64,000 nucleotides of DNA from Verrucomicrobiota bacterium (GCA_026398255.1 JAPLTG010000035.1:1-64000), one strand, 5' to 3'. Numbered from the stretch's first letter, positions 51,073-60,484 are shown. Notes: a model not told the origin generated them from the sequence alone. Numbers and translations: made by a program.

Positions 51073-52923
51073 ATGTGTGGAATCGTCGGGTATGTTGGGG
51101 ATTCCGACGCCGTGCCCTTTCTCTTGGAGGGGCTCGGTCGTCTGGAATACCGGGGTTACGATTCGGCCGGCGCTGCCGTGCTGAATCATGGAAAAATCGA
51201 AATTCGAAAAGCCGTGGGCCATGTCTCCTCGCTCGTCGAGGAAATCAAAAGCCATCCGGTCTCGGGAACGAGCGGCATCAGCCACACCCGCTGGGCGACG
51301 CACGGCGGGGTGACGCTGGAAAACGCGCACCCGCACCGCGACGCCTCCGGCAAGCTGGCGCTGGTGCACAACGGAGTCGTTGAAAACCACAAGGACCTCC
51401 GCACCGAACTCGAGTCGCGCGGCCATGTCTTCGCTTCGCAAACCGACACCGAGGTGATCTCGCGGTTGATCGGCGAGGCGTTCGACGGCCATGGCGACAA
51501 GTCGCGCGATGGTTTGGTCGAGGCCGCGCGGGAGGCTTTGCAGCAGGTGAGGGGAACCTACGCGATCGGCGTTCTGCACGAGGATTTGGGGGATTTTCTC
51601 CTCGCCGCGCGGCGAGGCAGTCCGCTGGCCCTCGGGCTCGGCGACGGCGGGCAATTTCTCGCTAGCGATCCGGCGGCCATCGCCGGCTGGGCGTCGAATT
51701 TCGTGTATTTGAACGAAGGCGAGATCGCCTGGCTCGATGGCAAGAAATTTGAGGTGGCGGGCATCGACGGCAGCGCCCCTGCGCCGGTGGTCGTTCGCTC
51801 GATGGAGAAAGCGGCGAAGGCAGGAACGAAGGGGAAGTTCGAGCATTTCATGCAAAAGGAAATCCACGAGCAGCCCGAGAGTTTGCGCGAGGCGATGCGC
51901 GGGCGGTTGATCGCCGATCAGGGCACGGCGTGTTTCCATGGCATCGAGCGGTCACCCGAGGAATTGCGGCAGTGGGAGACTTTGATCTTCACCGGCTGCG
52001 GCACCTCGTTCAACGCGGCGCTCGCCGGCGAATATATCATCGAATTCCTCTCCCGCGTGCCGGTGGAGTGCGAGATCGCCAGCGAATTCCGCTATCGAAA
52101 TTCTCCGCTCGAAATGGGCACTGCGGTCTTTGCGTTGAGTCAAAGCGGGGAGACAGCCGACACGCTCGCGGCTATGCGAGAGATCAAGCGCCGGGGCGCG
52201 CCGACCTTCGGCATTTGCAACAATCCCTTCAGCACGATCAGCCGGGAAAGCGATGGCGGGATCGATCTGCGCGCCGGGCAGGAGGTCGGAGTCGCCGCCA
52301 CGAAATCCTTCACCTCGCAGGTGCTCGTGCTCACGATGCTCGGCCTGATGCTCGGGCGAATGCGGGATTTGCGACACACCGAAGGAAAAAAAATCCTCAG
52401 CGCCCTGGAAAAGCTTCCGGATCTCGTGGCGGAGACGCTGGAGGTGGATGAGGTCGTGCGTCGCATTGCCAAAAAATATGCGGCCTCCGAGAGTTTCCTC
52501 TTCCTCGGCCGACAGGCGAATTTTCCCGTCGCGCTGGAGGGCGCTCTGAAGCTCAAAGAGATTAGTTATATCTCCACCTGTGCCCATCCGAGTGCGGAGC
52601 TGAAGCACGGCGTCATCGCCCTCGTCAATGAGTCCACTCCGAGCATTTTCATCGCGCCGCGTGATGAGTTGTTCGAAAAAAACCTCAGCAACATCGAAGA
52701 GGTGAAAGCTCGCAACGGCCCGGTGATCGCGGTGGGAACGCAAGGCGACGATGTCCTGGCCGACCTCTGCGACGATGTCGTGCTCGTGCCGGCGTGTGAG
52801 GATTTCCTCACGCCGATCCTAACCGTCCTGCCACTCCAATTGCTCGCCTACCACATCGGCGTCGAATTGGGGTGCGATGTGGATAAGCCGCGAAACCTCG
52901 CCAAGAGCGTGACGGTCGAATAG
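51073..52923 (+). CDS. glmS: Glutamine--fructose-6-phosphate aminotransferase (isomerizing)
   Basis: GlmS makes glucosamine 6-phosphate, the first step to UDP-GlcNAc. The 616 residues begin M-C-G-I-V-G with the Cys2 nucleophile of the glutaminase domain. R-W-A-T-H-G near 74 and the N-terminal Ntn fold run to about 240. Two SIS domains follow (G-C-G-T-S-F-N-A near 306, S-Q-S-G-E-T-A-D near 355). The C-terminus ends D-K-P-R-N-L-A-K-S-V-T-V-E. No glmS ribozyme or leader is visible, because the upstream gene is only 2 nt away. Confidence 0.97.
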   Translation: MCGIVGYVGDSDAVPFLLEGLGRLEYRGYDSAGAAVLNHGKIEIRKAVGHVSSLVEEIKSHPVSGTSGISHTRWATHGGVTLENAHPHRDASGKLALVHNGVVENHKDLRTELESRGHVFASQTDTEVISRLIGEAFDGHGDKSRDGLVEAAREALQQVRGTYAIGVLHEDLGDFLLAARRGSPLALGLGDGGQFLASDPAAIAGWASNFVYLNEGEIAWLDGKKFEVAGIDGSAPAPVVVRSMEKAAKAGTKGKFEHFMQKEIHEQPESLREAMRGRLIADQGTACFHGIERSPEELRQWETLIFTGCGTSFNAALAGEYIIEFLSRVPVECEIASEFRYRNSPLEMGTAVFALSQSGETADTLAAMREIKRRGAPTFGICNNPFSTISRESDGGIDLRAGQEVGVAATKSFTSQVLVLTMLGLMLGRMRDLRHTEGKKILSALEKLPDLVAETLEVDEVVRRIAKKYAASESFLFLGRQANFPVALEGALKLKEISYISTCAHPSAELKHGVIALVNESTPSIFIAPRDELFEKNLSNIEEVKARNGPVIAVGTQGDDVLADLCDDVVLVPACEDFLTPILTVLPLQLLAYHIGVELGCDVDKPRNLAKSVTVE

Positions 52924-52934
52924 CCGCCGGGACG

Positions 52935-52976
52935 ATTCCTCTTTCCAAACCGCCCGGCATCCGGTGAAAGAGGAAT
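52935..52976 (+). promoter_or_regulatory. Hairpin covering the coaD ribosome-binding site
   Basis: ATTCCTCTTTC (52935-52945) pairs perfectly with GAAAGAGGAAT (52966-52976), an 11-bp stem with a 20-nt loop. The 3' arm contains the only Shine-Dalgarno-like AGAGGAA before the coaD ATG at 52983. No U-run follows, so it is not a plain terminator. It could limit coaD translation; inference only. Confidence 0.5.
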
Positions 52977-52982
52977 TCTCCC

Positions 52983-53507
52983 ATGAAGGAAAACCGTGCG
53001 ATTTACCCCGGCAGTTTCGATCCTGTGCACCTCGGTCACCTCGATGTGATCAGGCGCTCGACGCAGATTTTTTCATCCGTGATCGTGGCCGTCGCTGCCA
53101 GCAAAGCGAAAGGGCCGCTGTTCAGTGTGGATGTCCGCATGCAAATGCTCCGCGACTCGCTCGGAGACAACCCTGCTATCGAAATTCTACCCCTGCACGG
53201 TCTGCTCGTGGATTTCGCCCGCGAGCAGGAAGTTTTCACCGTGATCCGCGGCCTCCGGGCGGTCTCGGATTTCGAGTTCGAATTCCAAATGGCGCTCATG
53301 AATCGTAAGCTCGAGCCGCGCTTGGAAACGGTCTATCTCACGCCGAAAGAGGACTACACTTATCTCAGCTCGCGCATCGTCAAAGAGGTCGCGCTTTTCG
53401 GCGGCGATGTGGAAAAATTCGTCCCCGCTCCGGCGGCGGCGCGGCTCAAGCAGGCGCTCTTTGAGCCGGAAATCGCCGAGCAGGCCAGGCTTCGCCAAAA
53501 AAGTTGA
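52983..53507 (+). CDS. coaD: Phosphopantetheine adenylyltransferase
   Basis: CoaD adds AMP to 4'-phosphopantetheine in coenzyme A synthesis. The 174-residue nucleotidyltransferase has Y-P-G-S-F-D-P-V-H-L-G-H near 8-19 (T/HxGH), and V-I-R-G-L-R-A-V-S-D-F near 86. Y-T-Y-L-S-S-R-I-V-K-E-V near 122 is also diagnostic. Length is slightly above the usual 160, because of a C-terminal tail. Confidence 0.96.
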   Translation: MKENRAIYPGSFDPVHLGHLDVIRRSTQIFSSVIVAVAASKAKGPLFSVDVRMQMLRDSLGDNPAIEILPLHGLLVDFAREQEVFTVIRGLRAVSDFEFEFQMALMNRKLEPRLETVYLTPKEDYTYLSSRIVKEVALFGGDVEKFVPAPAAARLKQALFEPEIAEQARLRQKS

Positions 53508-53515
53508 GTCAGGCG

Positions 53516-53544
53516 TTGCCACGCTCAAAGAACCTTGCTAGAAA
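53516..53544 (+). promoter_or_regulatory. Weak putative promoter before nuoI
   Basis: TTGCCA (53516-53521) and TAGAAA (53539-53544) are spaced by 17 nt. The predicted transcript start would lie only a few bases before the ATG at 53557, so nuoI would be nearly leaderless, which makes the call weak. Confidence 0.25.
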
Positions 53545-53556
53545 CCACGCACTTTA

Positions 53557-54087
53557 ATGGCCATCACCGTCACGCGTCCGCGCCTTAATCTGGCTGAGAA
53601 AATCTATCTTCCTTCAATTATCGGTGGGTTGCTGATCACGCTGAAACACATCTTTCGCCAGATCACCGGCCAAACGAAGGTGACCATGCAATATCCCGAG
53701 CAGAAGTGGGACGCCCAATTGCCAGCATGGTATCGTGGCGCGCCGACGCTCGTGAGTAACGAAGAGGGCCGCGACAAGTGTGTGGGTTGCCAACTTTGCG
53801 AATTCATTTGCCCGCCTCGCGCCATCACGATTCACCCCGAGGAAATTCCAGCCGATGAGCGTTGGGGAAAAGTCGAGAAACGCCCGAAGTCTTTCGATAT
53901 TGATATGATTCGCTGCATTTATTGCGGCCTCTGCGAAGAAGTCTGCCCGGAGCAAGCGATCTACCTCCGCAAGGACTACTCGATCACCGGGCTCACCCGC
54001 GCGGAAATGGTCCACGACATTCATAAGCTCCGGGAGTTGGGCGGTGAGATGAAGGGCCTCGTCAACAAGTGGAACGATAAAAAGTAG
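53557..54087 (+). CDS. nuoI: NADH-quinone oxidoreductase subunit I
   Basis: NuoI carries iron-sulfur clusters N6a and N6b on the path from NADH to quinone in complex I. The 176 residues contain two ferredoxin motifs, C-V-G-C-Q-L-C-E-F-I-C-P near 73-84 and C-I-Y-C-G-L-C-E-E-V-C-P near 117-128. It heads nuoIJKLMN here; nuoA-H are not in the window. Confidence 0.96.
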   Translation: MAITVTRPRLNLAEKIYLPSIIGGLLITLKHIFRQITGQTKVTMQYPEQKWDAQLPAWYRGAPTLVSNEEGRDKCVGCQLCEFICPPRAITIHPEEIPADERWGKVEKRPKSFDIDMIRCIYCGLCEEVCPEQAIYLRKDYSITGLTRAEMVHDIHKLRELGGEMKGLVNKWNDKK

Positions 54088-54108
54088 AAGCCTCTTTCGA
54101 CCTCGCCC

Positions 54109-54612
54109 ATGCAACTCGCTCTCTTCTGGATTTTCTCGATTCTCATGCTGGCCTTCGCTTTGGGCGTGGTTTTCCTACGGAACCCCGTTTCTTCCGCGAT
54201 GAGCCTGGTGATGACCTTTGTCGCCCTCGCGGCGGTGTTTGTGACGCTCGACGCCTTCTTCATCGCCGTCGTTCAAGTGCTAGTCTACGCCGGCGCTGTC
54301 ATGGTGTTATTTCTTTTCATCATCATGCTCCTCGACCTCCGGGCCGAAAAACACCGCAAAGTCCGCCCGTCCGCTTGGCTGGGTGGGGGATTGGTTGTAG
54401 GCGGATTCATGGCCGCAATCTCCCAAGTCATCGCCGGTTGGTCCGCTCTTCATCAAACCAAGCCGGAGCTTTCCGACCCTTCCTTCAATGATGTCGCCGG
54501 GGTGGGCTTCACGCTGTTCCGCGATTTCAACCTCCCATTCCAAATCATCGGCGTCCTTCTGCTCGTTGCCACGGTGGGGGTCGTTCTCCTGAGCCGAAAG
54601 GAGCTCAAGTGA
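54109..54612 (+). CDS. nuoJ: NADH-quinone oxidoreductase subunit J
   Basis: The 167-residue membrane subunit of complex I has five hydrophobic segments. [16 protein letters not shown] near 54-69 is the conserved NuoJ helix 3 with its pi-bulge region. It lies between nuoI and nuoK. Confidence 0.95.
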   Translation: MQLALFWIFSILMLAFALGVVFLRNPVSSAMSLVMTFVALAAVFVTLDAFFIAVVQVLVYAGAVMVLFLFIIMLLDLRAEKHRKVRPSAWLGGGLVVGGFMAAISQVIAGWSALHQTKPELSDPSFNDVAGVGFTLFRDFNLPFQIIGVLLLVATVGVVLLSRKELK

Positions 54613-54640
54613 CCGCAGACGCGGTTTTTTTCCGAAATTC

Positions 54641-54961
54641 ATGCCTACGCTAGCGCATTATCTCCTCGTCAGCGGACTGCTTTTCTCTCTCGGCCTGGCC
54701 GGGGTGCTTCTGCGCCGCAACATTCTGATCATTTTCATGGGCCTTGAGTTGATGCTCAACGCTGCCAACCTTTCCTTGGTTGCCTTTTCGCGGTTTAATC
54801 TCCTGCCGAATGGGTTGCCAAACTACAATGCCCAAGTGCTGGTGTTTTTCATCATCACCGTGGCCGCGGCGGAGGTGGCTGTAGGCCTAGCCATTATCGT
54901 GGCGCTCTTCCGCGCCAAGCAGACCACTCATGTCGAGGACCTCAACACGCTGAAGTTTTGA
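54641..54961 (+). CDS. nuoK: NADH-quinone oxidoreductase subunit K
   Basis: The 106-residue subunit has three membrane helices. [11 protein letters not shown] near 34-44 carries the conserved glutamate of NuoK, and [10 protein letters not shown] near 71-80 carries the second one. Both are proton-path residues. Its stop overlaps the nuoL start by 1 nt (TGATG). Confidence 0.96.
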   Translation: MPTLAHYLLVSGLLFSLGLAGVLLRRNILIIFMGLELMLNAANLSLVAFSRFNLLPNGLPNYNAQVLVFFIITVAAAEVAVGLAIIVALFRAKQTTHVEDLNTLKF

Positions 54962-56772
54962 TGAGCACTCAAACCGCGCCTTGGATCATTCTCTTTTCTC
55001 CGCTCGCCGCAGCGGTCCTGATTTTCCTCATTGGGAGGTTCTCCAAAACCCTGAGCGCCGGCCTCGCGATCCTCTCGGCGGCAACAGGTTGCTTCCTGAG
55101 CTGGTGGCTGTTCCGCCAAACCGAAGTCGCGCCGCAACTGTCCCTGGAGTGGCTGAATTTCGGCCCGGAACTCACGATCACGATCGGCATCACGCTGGAC
55201 CACCTGAGCAAGGTCATGCTCCTCGTGGTGACGACAATCTCCACGCTCGTCTTTATCTACTCCACCGGCTACATGCGCGACGAGGAAGGCTACACGCGGT
55301 TCTTCGCCGGCCTTTCTCTGTTCCTCTTCTCCATGCTCGGAATCGTCCTCGCGGACAATTTCGTGATGATGTTCATCTTCTGGGAACTCGTCGGCGTGAG
55401 TTCCTACATCCTCATCGGGCATTATTACTCGAAGGACTCCGCGGCTGATGCCGGCAAGCAAGCCTTCATCGTCAACCGCATCGGCGATTTCGGCTTCATG
55501 CTCGGCATCCTCCTGCTTTGGTCGGCGACTGGCACGGTGGCTTTCTCCGGACTCCTCTCAGCGATTCCAGGCTTCGAAGGCGCGCCGGTGTATCTCACGG
55601 TCGCCTGTGTTTTGGTCTTCATGGGAACGGTTGGAAAGTCAGCTCAAATGCCACTCCATGTATGGCTTCCAAATTCCATGGAAGGCCCAACGCCCGTTTC
55701 TTCGCTCCTCCACGCCGCCACGATGGTCGCGGCTGGTGTTTACATGCTCGCCCGCATTTTCCCGATCCTAGAAGTTGTTCCCGACGCCCGCGAGATCATT
55801 GCTTGGGTCGGCGGAATTACCTGTTTCTGTGCAGCCCTCATGGCCACGCAGCAGAATGACATCAAGCGCATCCTCGCCTATTCCACCATTTCCCAGCTCG
55901 GCTACATGGTTCTCGGCATCGGGGTCGCGCCGACCTCCAGCGAGGCGATGTTTCATCTTTTCACCCACGCCTGCTTCAAGTGCCTCCTCTTCCTCGCGGC
56001 GGGTTCCGTGATGATCGCCATGCACCACGAGACCGACATGTGGCACATGGGTGGGCTCCGCAAAAAAACTCCCGTCACGATGATTTGCTTCATCGCCGGC
56101 ATGCTTGCGCTTTCCGGTTGCCCCTTCACCAGCGGCTACTTCAGTAAAGATCTTATCATCGAGTGGGCTGTCTTGAAGATTCCGTTCCTCGGCTGGCTCG
56201 CCGCCGCCGCCGCCGGCCTCACCGCCTTTTATATCTTCCGCGAGTTTTTCGTCGTCTTCTTCGGCAAAGCCCGCAGCGAGCACGCGGAGCACGCCCACGA
56301 ACAACCCGTCTCGATGCTGGTGCCGATGCTGATCCTCGCCGTCCCGGCCCTTTTCGCCGGCTTGCCGATGATCCAAGAGCATTTCTTCACCCTCTCTCAT
56401 CCTGACGCCCACGCTGTGCCGCACCTCCTGCACCCCTTCCTCTACGCGATGTTCTTCGGCGGCGCCGGCCTCGCGGCCCTGCTTTACTTCAAGGCCGAGA
56501 AGGACCCGGTATCGATCCCGCTTTTCGCCAACCGCCTTTACATTGACGATGTCTATTTCTGGTTCGTGAACAAAATCCAAGGTGGTGGCTCGATCGTTCT
56601 CTCCTGGGCCGACCGCTGGGTGGTTGACCTCGTCATCGTTCAAGTTCCGAGCAAGCTCACTTGGGCCTGCGGCTTCGCCCTGCGGTTCCTGCAAATCGGC
56701 AGCATCCAAGCCTACGCCTTCTTCTTCGGCGCGGGCGTTGTCGGCCTCCTCTACATCATGCTTTCCAAATGA
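54961..56772 (+). CDS. nuoL: NADH-quinone oxidoreductase subunit L
   Basis: This antiporter-like proton-pumping subunit has 603 residues. W-E-L-V-G-V-S-S-Y near 141 holds the key glutamate and H-V-W-L-P-N-S-M-E-G-P-T-P-V-S-S near 236-251 the conserved H/P motif; F-K-C-L-L-F-L-A-A-G near 343 holds lysine. A C-terminal long amphipathic helix is expected near the end. ATG 54961 is used; a TTG one codon upstream is possible. Confidence 0.96.
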   Translation: MSTQTAPWIILFSPLAAAVLIFLIGRFSKTLSAGLAILSAATGCFLSWWLFRQTEVAPQLSLEWLNFGPELTITIGITLDHLSKVMLLVVTTISTLVFIYSTGYMRDEEGYTRFFAGLSLFLFSMLGIVLADNFVMMFIFWELVGVSSYILIGHYYSKDSAADAGKQAFIVNRIGDFGFMLGILLLWSATGTVAFSGLLSAIPGFEGAPVYLTVACVLVFMGTVGKSAQMPLHVWLPNSMEGPTPVSSLLHAATMVAAGVYMLARIFPILEVVPDAREIIAWVGGITCFCAALMATQQNDIKRILAYSTISQLGYMVLGIGVAPTSSEAMFHLFTHACFKCLLFLAAGSVMIAMHHETDMWHMGGLRKKTPVTMICFIAGMLALSGCPFTSGYFSKDLIIEWAVLKIPFLGWLAAAAAGLTAFYIFREFFVVFFGKARSEHAEHAHEQPVSMLVPMLILAVPALFAGLPMIQEHFFTLSHPDAHAVPHLLHPFLYAMFFGGAGLAALLYFKAEKDPVSIPLFANRLYIDDVYFWFVNKIQGGGSIVLSWADRWVVDLVIVQVPSKLTWACGFALRFLQIGSIQAYAFFFGAGVVGLLYIMLSK

Positions 56773-58274
56773 GCACCGTCAGCCCGTTACTTTTTCTCAT
56801 CCTCATTCCGCTGGTCGCAGCCGTTCTCGTGATGCTGGGTGGAAAATCCCGCACCGTCTCGCTCTTCGCATCGGCCTCGAATTTGATCCTGTTGCTCGTG
56901 TTGGCCACGAAATTCCGCCCCTCCGAGGCCGGCTTCCAATTTGTTTCCAGCTTCCCGGTCGTTCCCCAACTCGGGATCAATTTCATCCTCGGTGCGGATG
57001 GTCTCAGCTTCGTTATGCTTTTCCTCTCCACCGCCGTCACACTGGCCGCCGTTGCGGTGGCCCGTCCTCCGGTGGAAAACGACCGCTGGTTCTACATCAG
57101 CCTTCTCATGATTTCGGCGGGCGTCATTGGCGCCTTCGCCTCCGTGGATGTGTTTCTTTTCTACATGTTCCACGAGCTCGCGCTCATCCCGACCTTCCTG
57201 TTGATCGGCATCTGGGGCTCCGGGGACCGCCAAGCCGCCGCGTGGAAAGCCACCATTTACCTTGCGACCGGCAGCTTCGTTCTCCTTCTCGGCCTGATCG
57301 GGCTTTACCTCCTCCAGCCCCTCGGCGACCGCAGTTTCGACCTTCGCCACATCATCCAACTCGCCGAGACCGGCCTGATTCCTGACAACCCGATTGTCTA
57401 TCTCCTCCTGCTCTTCGGATTTGGAACCCTCGTCTCGCTCTTTCCTTTCCACACCTGGGCGCCCCAAGCCTACGCCAGCGCGCCCGCCCCGGCAGCGATG
57501 CTCCACGCCGGCGTCCTCAAAAAATTCGGCCTCTACGGTCTCATCCGGATCTGCGCCCCCGTCTTCCCCGAGTCGATCCAAGCCCTGCTCCCTCTGCTGC
57601 TCGTCCTGATCGTCGGCAACATCCTCTATGTCGGGTATGTGACGATCGCCCAGCGCAAGCTCGACACCATGCTCGGCTACTCGAGCGTCATGCACATGGG
57701 TTACATTTTCCTCGGCTTCGCCGCGCTCAATGTCGTGAGTCTCACCGGTGCCTCCCTCATGCTTCTCAGTCATGGGTTGACTGTTGCCCTCTTGTTCGCC
57801 CTCTGCGGGGAAATTCGCGAGCGCACCGGCACGTTGGAATTTTCGGAACTCGGCGGCATCGCCCGCGCCACGCCACGCCTTGGCCTTGCCTTCGGCTTCG
57901 CCGCGATGGCCTCAGTCGGACTTCCCGGCTTCATCGGGTTCGCCTCGGAGTTGATGGTTTTCTTTGGAGCCTTCGTCGGACAACCCACCGAAATGCGTGG
58001 TCAAACCGCAGCCGCCGCCGAGGTTTTTCGATTCAACTCGATCCAAATCGTCACCATCTGCGCCGTCTGGGGCATCGTCATTTCCGCGATCTACATGCTC
58101 CGCGCTTACCGCAAGATTTTCATGGGCCCATTGCCCGAACGCTGGTCGCGTCTGCCTGACCTCGCTGGTCTGCCCCGCGTGGCCGTCGTGCTTCTCATCG
58201 GCGTCATGCTCTTCTACGGATTCTTCCCGCAACTTCTCGTGAACCTCGTCACTCCCGCCCTGCTTCAGCCATGA
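56769..58274 (+). CDS. nuoM: NADH-quinone oxidoreductase subunit M
   Basis: This 501-residue antiporter-like subunit starts at ATG 56769 (ATGA overlap). F-H-E-L-A-L-I-P-T-F-L-L-I-G near 134-147 contains the conserved glutamate, and F-H-T-W-A-P-Q-A-Y near 221-229 is the loop signature. K-L-D-T-M-L-G-Y-S-S-V-M-H-M-G-Y near 300 is typical. About 14 membrane helices. Confidence 0.96.
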   Translation: MSTVSPLLFLILIPLVAAVLVMLGGKSRTVSLFASASNLILLLVLATKFRPSEAGFQFVSSFPVVPQLGINFILGADGLSFVMLFLSTAVTLAAVAVARPPVENDRWFYISLLMISAGVIGAFASVDVFLFYMFHELALIPTFLLIGIWGSGDRQAAAWKATIYLATGSFVLLLGLIGLYLLQPLGDRSFDLRHIIQLAETGLIPDNPIVYLLLLFGFGTLVSLFPFHTWAPQAYASAPAPAAMLHAGVLKKFGLYGLIRICAPVFPESIQALLPLLLVLIVGNILYVGYVTIAQRKLDTMLGYSSVMHMGYIFLGFAALNVVSLTGASLMLLSHGLTVALLFALCGEIRERTGTLEFSELGGIARATPRLGLAFGFAAMASVGLPGFIGFASELMVFFGAFVGQPTEMRGQTAAAAEVFRFNSIQIVTICAVWGIVISAIYMLRAYRKIFMGPLPERWSRLPDLAGLPRVAVVLLIGVMLFYGFFPQLLVNLVTPALLQP

Positions 58275-59716
58275 TCGATCCCGTTTTTCTGGAAGTCAGC
58301 GTCGTCGTCCTGGGAATTTTTCTGCTCATGGCCGAGGCATTCGGTCTCGCGAAGGAAAAATCCACCCTCGCCTGGTGGGCCATCGGCGGCCTCGCCGCAG
58401 TTTTCATTGGCACATTTTTCATCGGCCCAAACTCCAACAGCTTTGAGGTGTCGGGTTTCTATGTGGTGGATGGCCTTTCTCTGTTCTTCAAACGCTTCGT
58501 CCTCATCTCCACGATTTTGGTGCTGGTGATGTCGGTGGACTACTTGCCGATCGTTCAGCGTCTGGTTCCCGCCGAGCGGCCCGGCGCCGGCTCCGGCGAG
58601 TTTTTTATCCTGCCCGTCTTCACCTGTGCGGGGCTCATGTGGATGGTTTCGGCCACCGACTTCATCATGATTTTCTGCGCGCTCGAGCTCGTTACGATCT
58701 CGTTCTACATCCAAGTCGCCTACCTCCGCCGGAGCATGTCCAGCCTCGAAGCAGGCACGAAATACCTCATCCTCGGCGCGCTCTCGACCGGCTTCTTGGT
58801 TTACGGAATCACCTGGTTTTTTGGAGCCACTGGCCAAACAAACCTCGTCGCCATCCGTGAGGTCCTACCCCTCATTCCCGTCGCGAACCATCCCGCCATC
58901 CTCTTTGGCCTCGCGCTCGTCCTCGTCGCTCTCGGATTCAAAATCGCCGCCGTGCCGTTCCAATTCTGGGTGCCCGATGTGTATCAAGGCGCGCCCACGC
59001 CCGTCACCGCCTACCTCGCCGTGGCATCCAAAGCCGCTGGCTTCCTCGTGCTGATCCGAGTCCTCGAGCCGTTCTTCACCGTTCCCTCTTTCCAAAACAA
59101 GTTGTTCCTCGCGCTCGTCCTTCTTGCCCTGCTGACCCTGGTCTTCGGCAACCTCGCCGCCATTCCTCAGACAAATTTCAAGCGCCTCCTCGGATACTCC
59201 AGCATCGCCCATGCCGGCTACCTCCTCATGGGCCTCGCCGCGATCGGTGACGCCTTCGCCGGAGGCGCCGTGGTCTTTTACCTCTCCGGGTATTTGCTCA
59301 TGACCTTCCTCGCCTTCCTGATTTTGGTGCCTGTCACGAAAGCCTCCGGGGGGGATGACATCGCCCATTTCAACGGCCTCGCCCGCCGCTCTCCCGGCCT
59401 CGCGCTCGCCATGCTCATCGCCGCCGCCTCCCTCGCCGGTGTGCCGTTCACGGTCGGGTTCTTCGGGAAGTTTTTCATCTTCGAAGCCGCCATGAATCAA
59501 GGGCTCTACCTCCTCGTTCTCGCGGGCATCGTGACCGTCGCCAGCGGCTTCTACTACTACTTCAAAGTCATCCGCGCCATGTATTGGCAGCCCGCTCCAG
59601 AGGATGCCGGCCCCGTTGCCATCACCAAAACCTCCTCGGTGGCCATCTTCATCCTCGCAATGCTCATTCTCATCCTCGGCGTCTACCCCCAACTCCTGAT
59701 CGGAATGCTCCCCTGA
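58271..59716 (+). CDS. nuoN: NADH-quinone oxidoreductase subunit N
   Basis: The 481-residue antiporter-like subunit has A-L-E-L-V-T-I-S-F-Y near 136 (essential glutamate) and V-P-F-Q-F-W-V-P-D-V-Y-Q-G-A-P-T-P-V near 231-248. N-F-K-R-L-L-G-Y-S-S-I-A-H-A-G-Y near 302 is also diagnostic. It closes the nuoI-N cluster and overlaps nuoM by ATGA. Confidence 0.96.
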   Translation: MIDPVFLEVSVVVLGIFLLMAEAFGLAKEKSTLAWWAIGGLAAVFIGTFFIGPNSNSFEVSGFYVVDGLSLFFKRFVLISTILVLVMSVDYLPIVQRLVPAERPGAGSGEFFILPVFTCAGLMWMVSATDFIMIFCALELVTISFYIQVAYLRRSMSSLEAGTKYLILGALSTGFLVYGITWFFGATGQTNLVAIREVLPLIPVANHPAILFGLALVLVALGFKIAAVPFQFWVPDVYQGAPTPVTAYLAVASKAAGFLVLIRVLEPFFTVPSFQNKLFLALVLLALLTLVFGNLAAIPQTNFKRLLGYSSIAHAGYLLMGLAAIGDAFAGGAVVFYLSGYLLMTFLAFLILVPVTKASGGDDIAHFNGLARRSPGLALAMLIAAASLAGVPFTVGFFGKFFIFEAAMNQGLYLLVLAGIVTVASGFYYYFKVIRAMYWQPAPEDAGPVAITKTSSVAIFILAMLILILGVYPQLLIGMLP

Positions 59717-59732
59717 TCCCGCGTCCTCCGGC

Positions 59733-60209
59733 ATGGATGACTACTGGAAAACCTGGGAACCCCGCGAGCGAGCCACCCTTTGTTTTCTGATTCAGGAAGG
59801 GCAAATTCTGCTCATCCGAAAAAAGCGCGGGCTCGGAGCGGGAAAAATCAACGGCCCCGGCGGCCGCATCGAGCCTGGCGAGGAACCCCACGAATGCGCC
59901 GTGCGCGAAACCTCCGAAGAAGTCGGCCTGACTCCGCGGAATGTCCAAAGCCGAGGCGAACTCCACTTCCAATTCGCCGACGGCTACAGCCTTCACTGCG
60001 CCGTTTTTGTCGCCCACGAATTCACCGGCGACCTCATCGAAACCGATGAAGCGCTCCCGATCTGGACCCCATTAGACAGCATCCCCTACGACGAAATGTG
60101 GGCCGACGACATCCACTGGCTCCCCGGCGTCATCGCAGGCGGCACTTTCCGAGGCTACTTCCACTTCGACGGCGAAAAAATGCTCTCCAAGCACCTGCTC
60201 TGGGAGTGA
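59733..60209 (+). CDS. Nudix hydrolase, MTH1/MutT-like (8-oxo-dGTP diphosphatase)
   Basis: The 158-residue protein has the full Nudix box G-G-R-I-E-P-G-E-E...R-E-T-S-E-E-V-G (about 47-69). I-R-K-K-R-G-L-G-A-G-K-I-N-G-P near 29-43 and M-W-A-D-D-I-H-W-L-P near 119-128 match human MTH1, which hydrolyses oxidised purine nucleotides. It starts 16 nt after nuoN and may be co-transcribed, linking respiration and oxidised-nucleotide clean-up; the link is inference. Confidence 0.88.
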   Translation: MDDYWKTWEPRERATLCFLIQEGQILLIRKKRGLGAGKINGPGGRIEPGEEPHECAVRETSEEVGLTPRNVQSRGELHFQFADGYSLHCAVFVAHEFTGDLIETDEALPIWTPLDSIPYDEMWADDIHWLPGVIAGGTFRGYFHFDGEKMLSKHLLWE

Positions 60210-60409
60210 AACGAACGCCAAAATGCGACCAGCTTTGACCGCACGCTGGAATGCAACACCACGGAGCAGGCGAATCTGCTTGCTCTCTCTCTGAAGCAAA
60301 GATTATTAATCTCTCCCTAGTGAACGATTGAAACTGGCTTCTTATTGAAGGCGGCGTTAGATATTCAGATTCAATTTTTAATCTGTTTCAAATTGTAAAT
60401 CATGATTTT

Positions 60410-60484
60410 GCGCGATTAGCTCAGTGGTAGAGCGCTTGCTTCACACGCAAGAAGTCGCAGGTTCGAACCCTGCATCGCGCACCA
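60410..60484 (+). tRNA. tRNA-Val (anticodon CAC)
   Basis: The acceptor stem GCGCGAT/ATCGCGC, the D-arm TAGCTCAGTGGTAGAG, the anticodon loop TTCACAC (CAC, reading GUG), the T-arm GGTTCGAACCC and an encoded 3' ACCA are all present. The 200 nt before it (60210-60409) are AT-rich with small inverted repeats (AGATTATTAATCT) and no gene. Confidence 0.96.

Noticed and set aside
51040-51075. glmS ribozyme upstream of glmS
   Set aside because: Only 2 nt separate glmS from the previous gene, leaving no room for the ribozyme fold.
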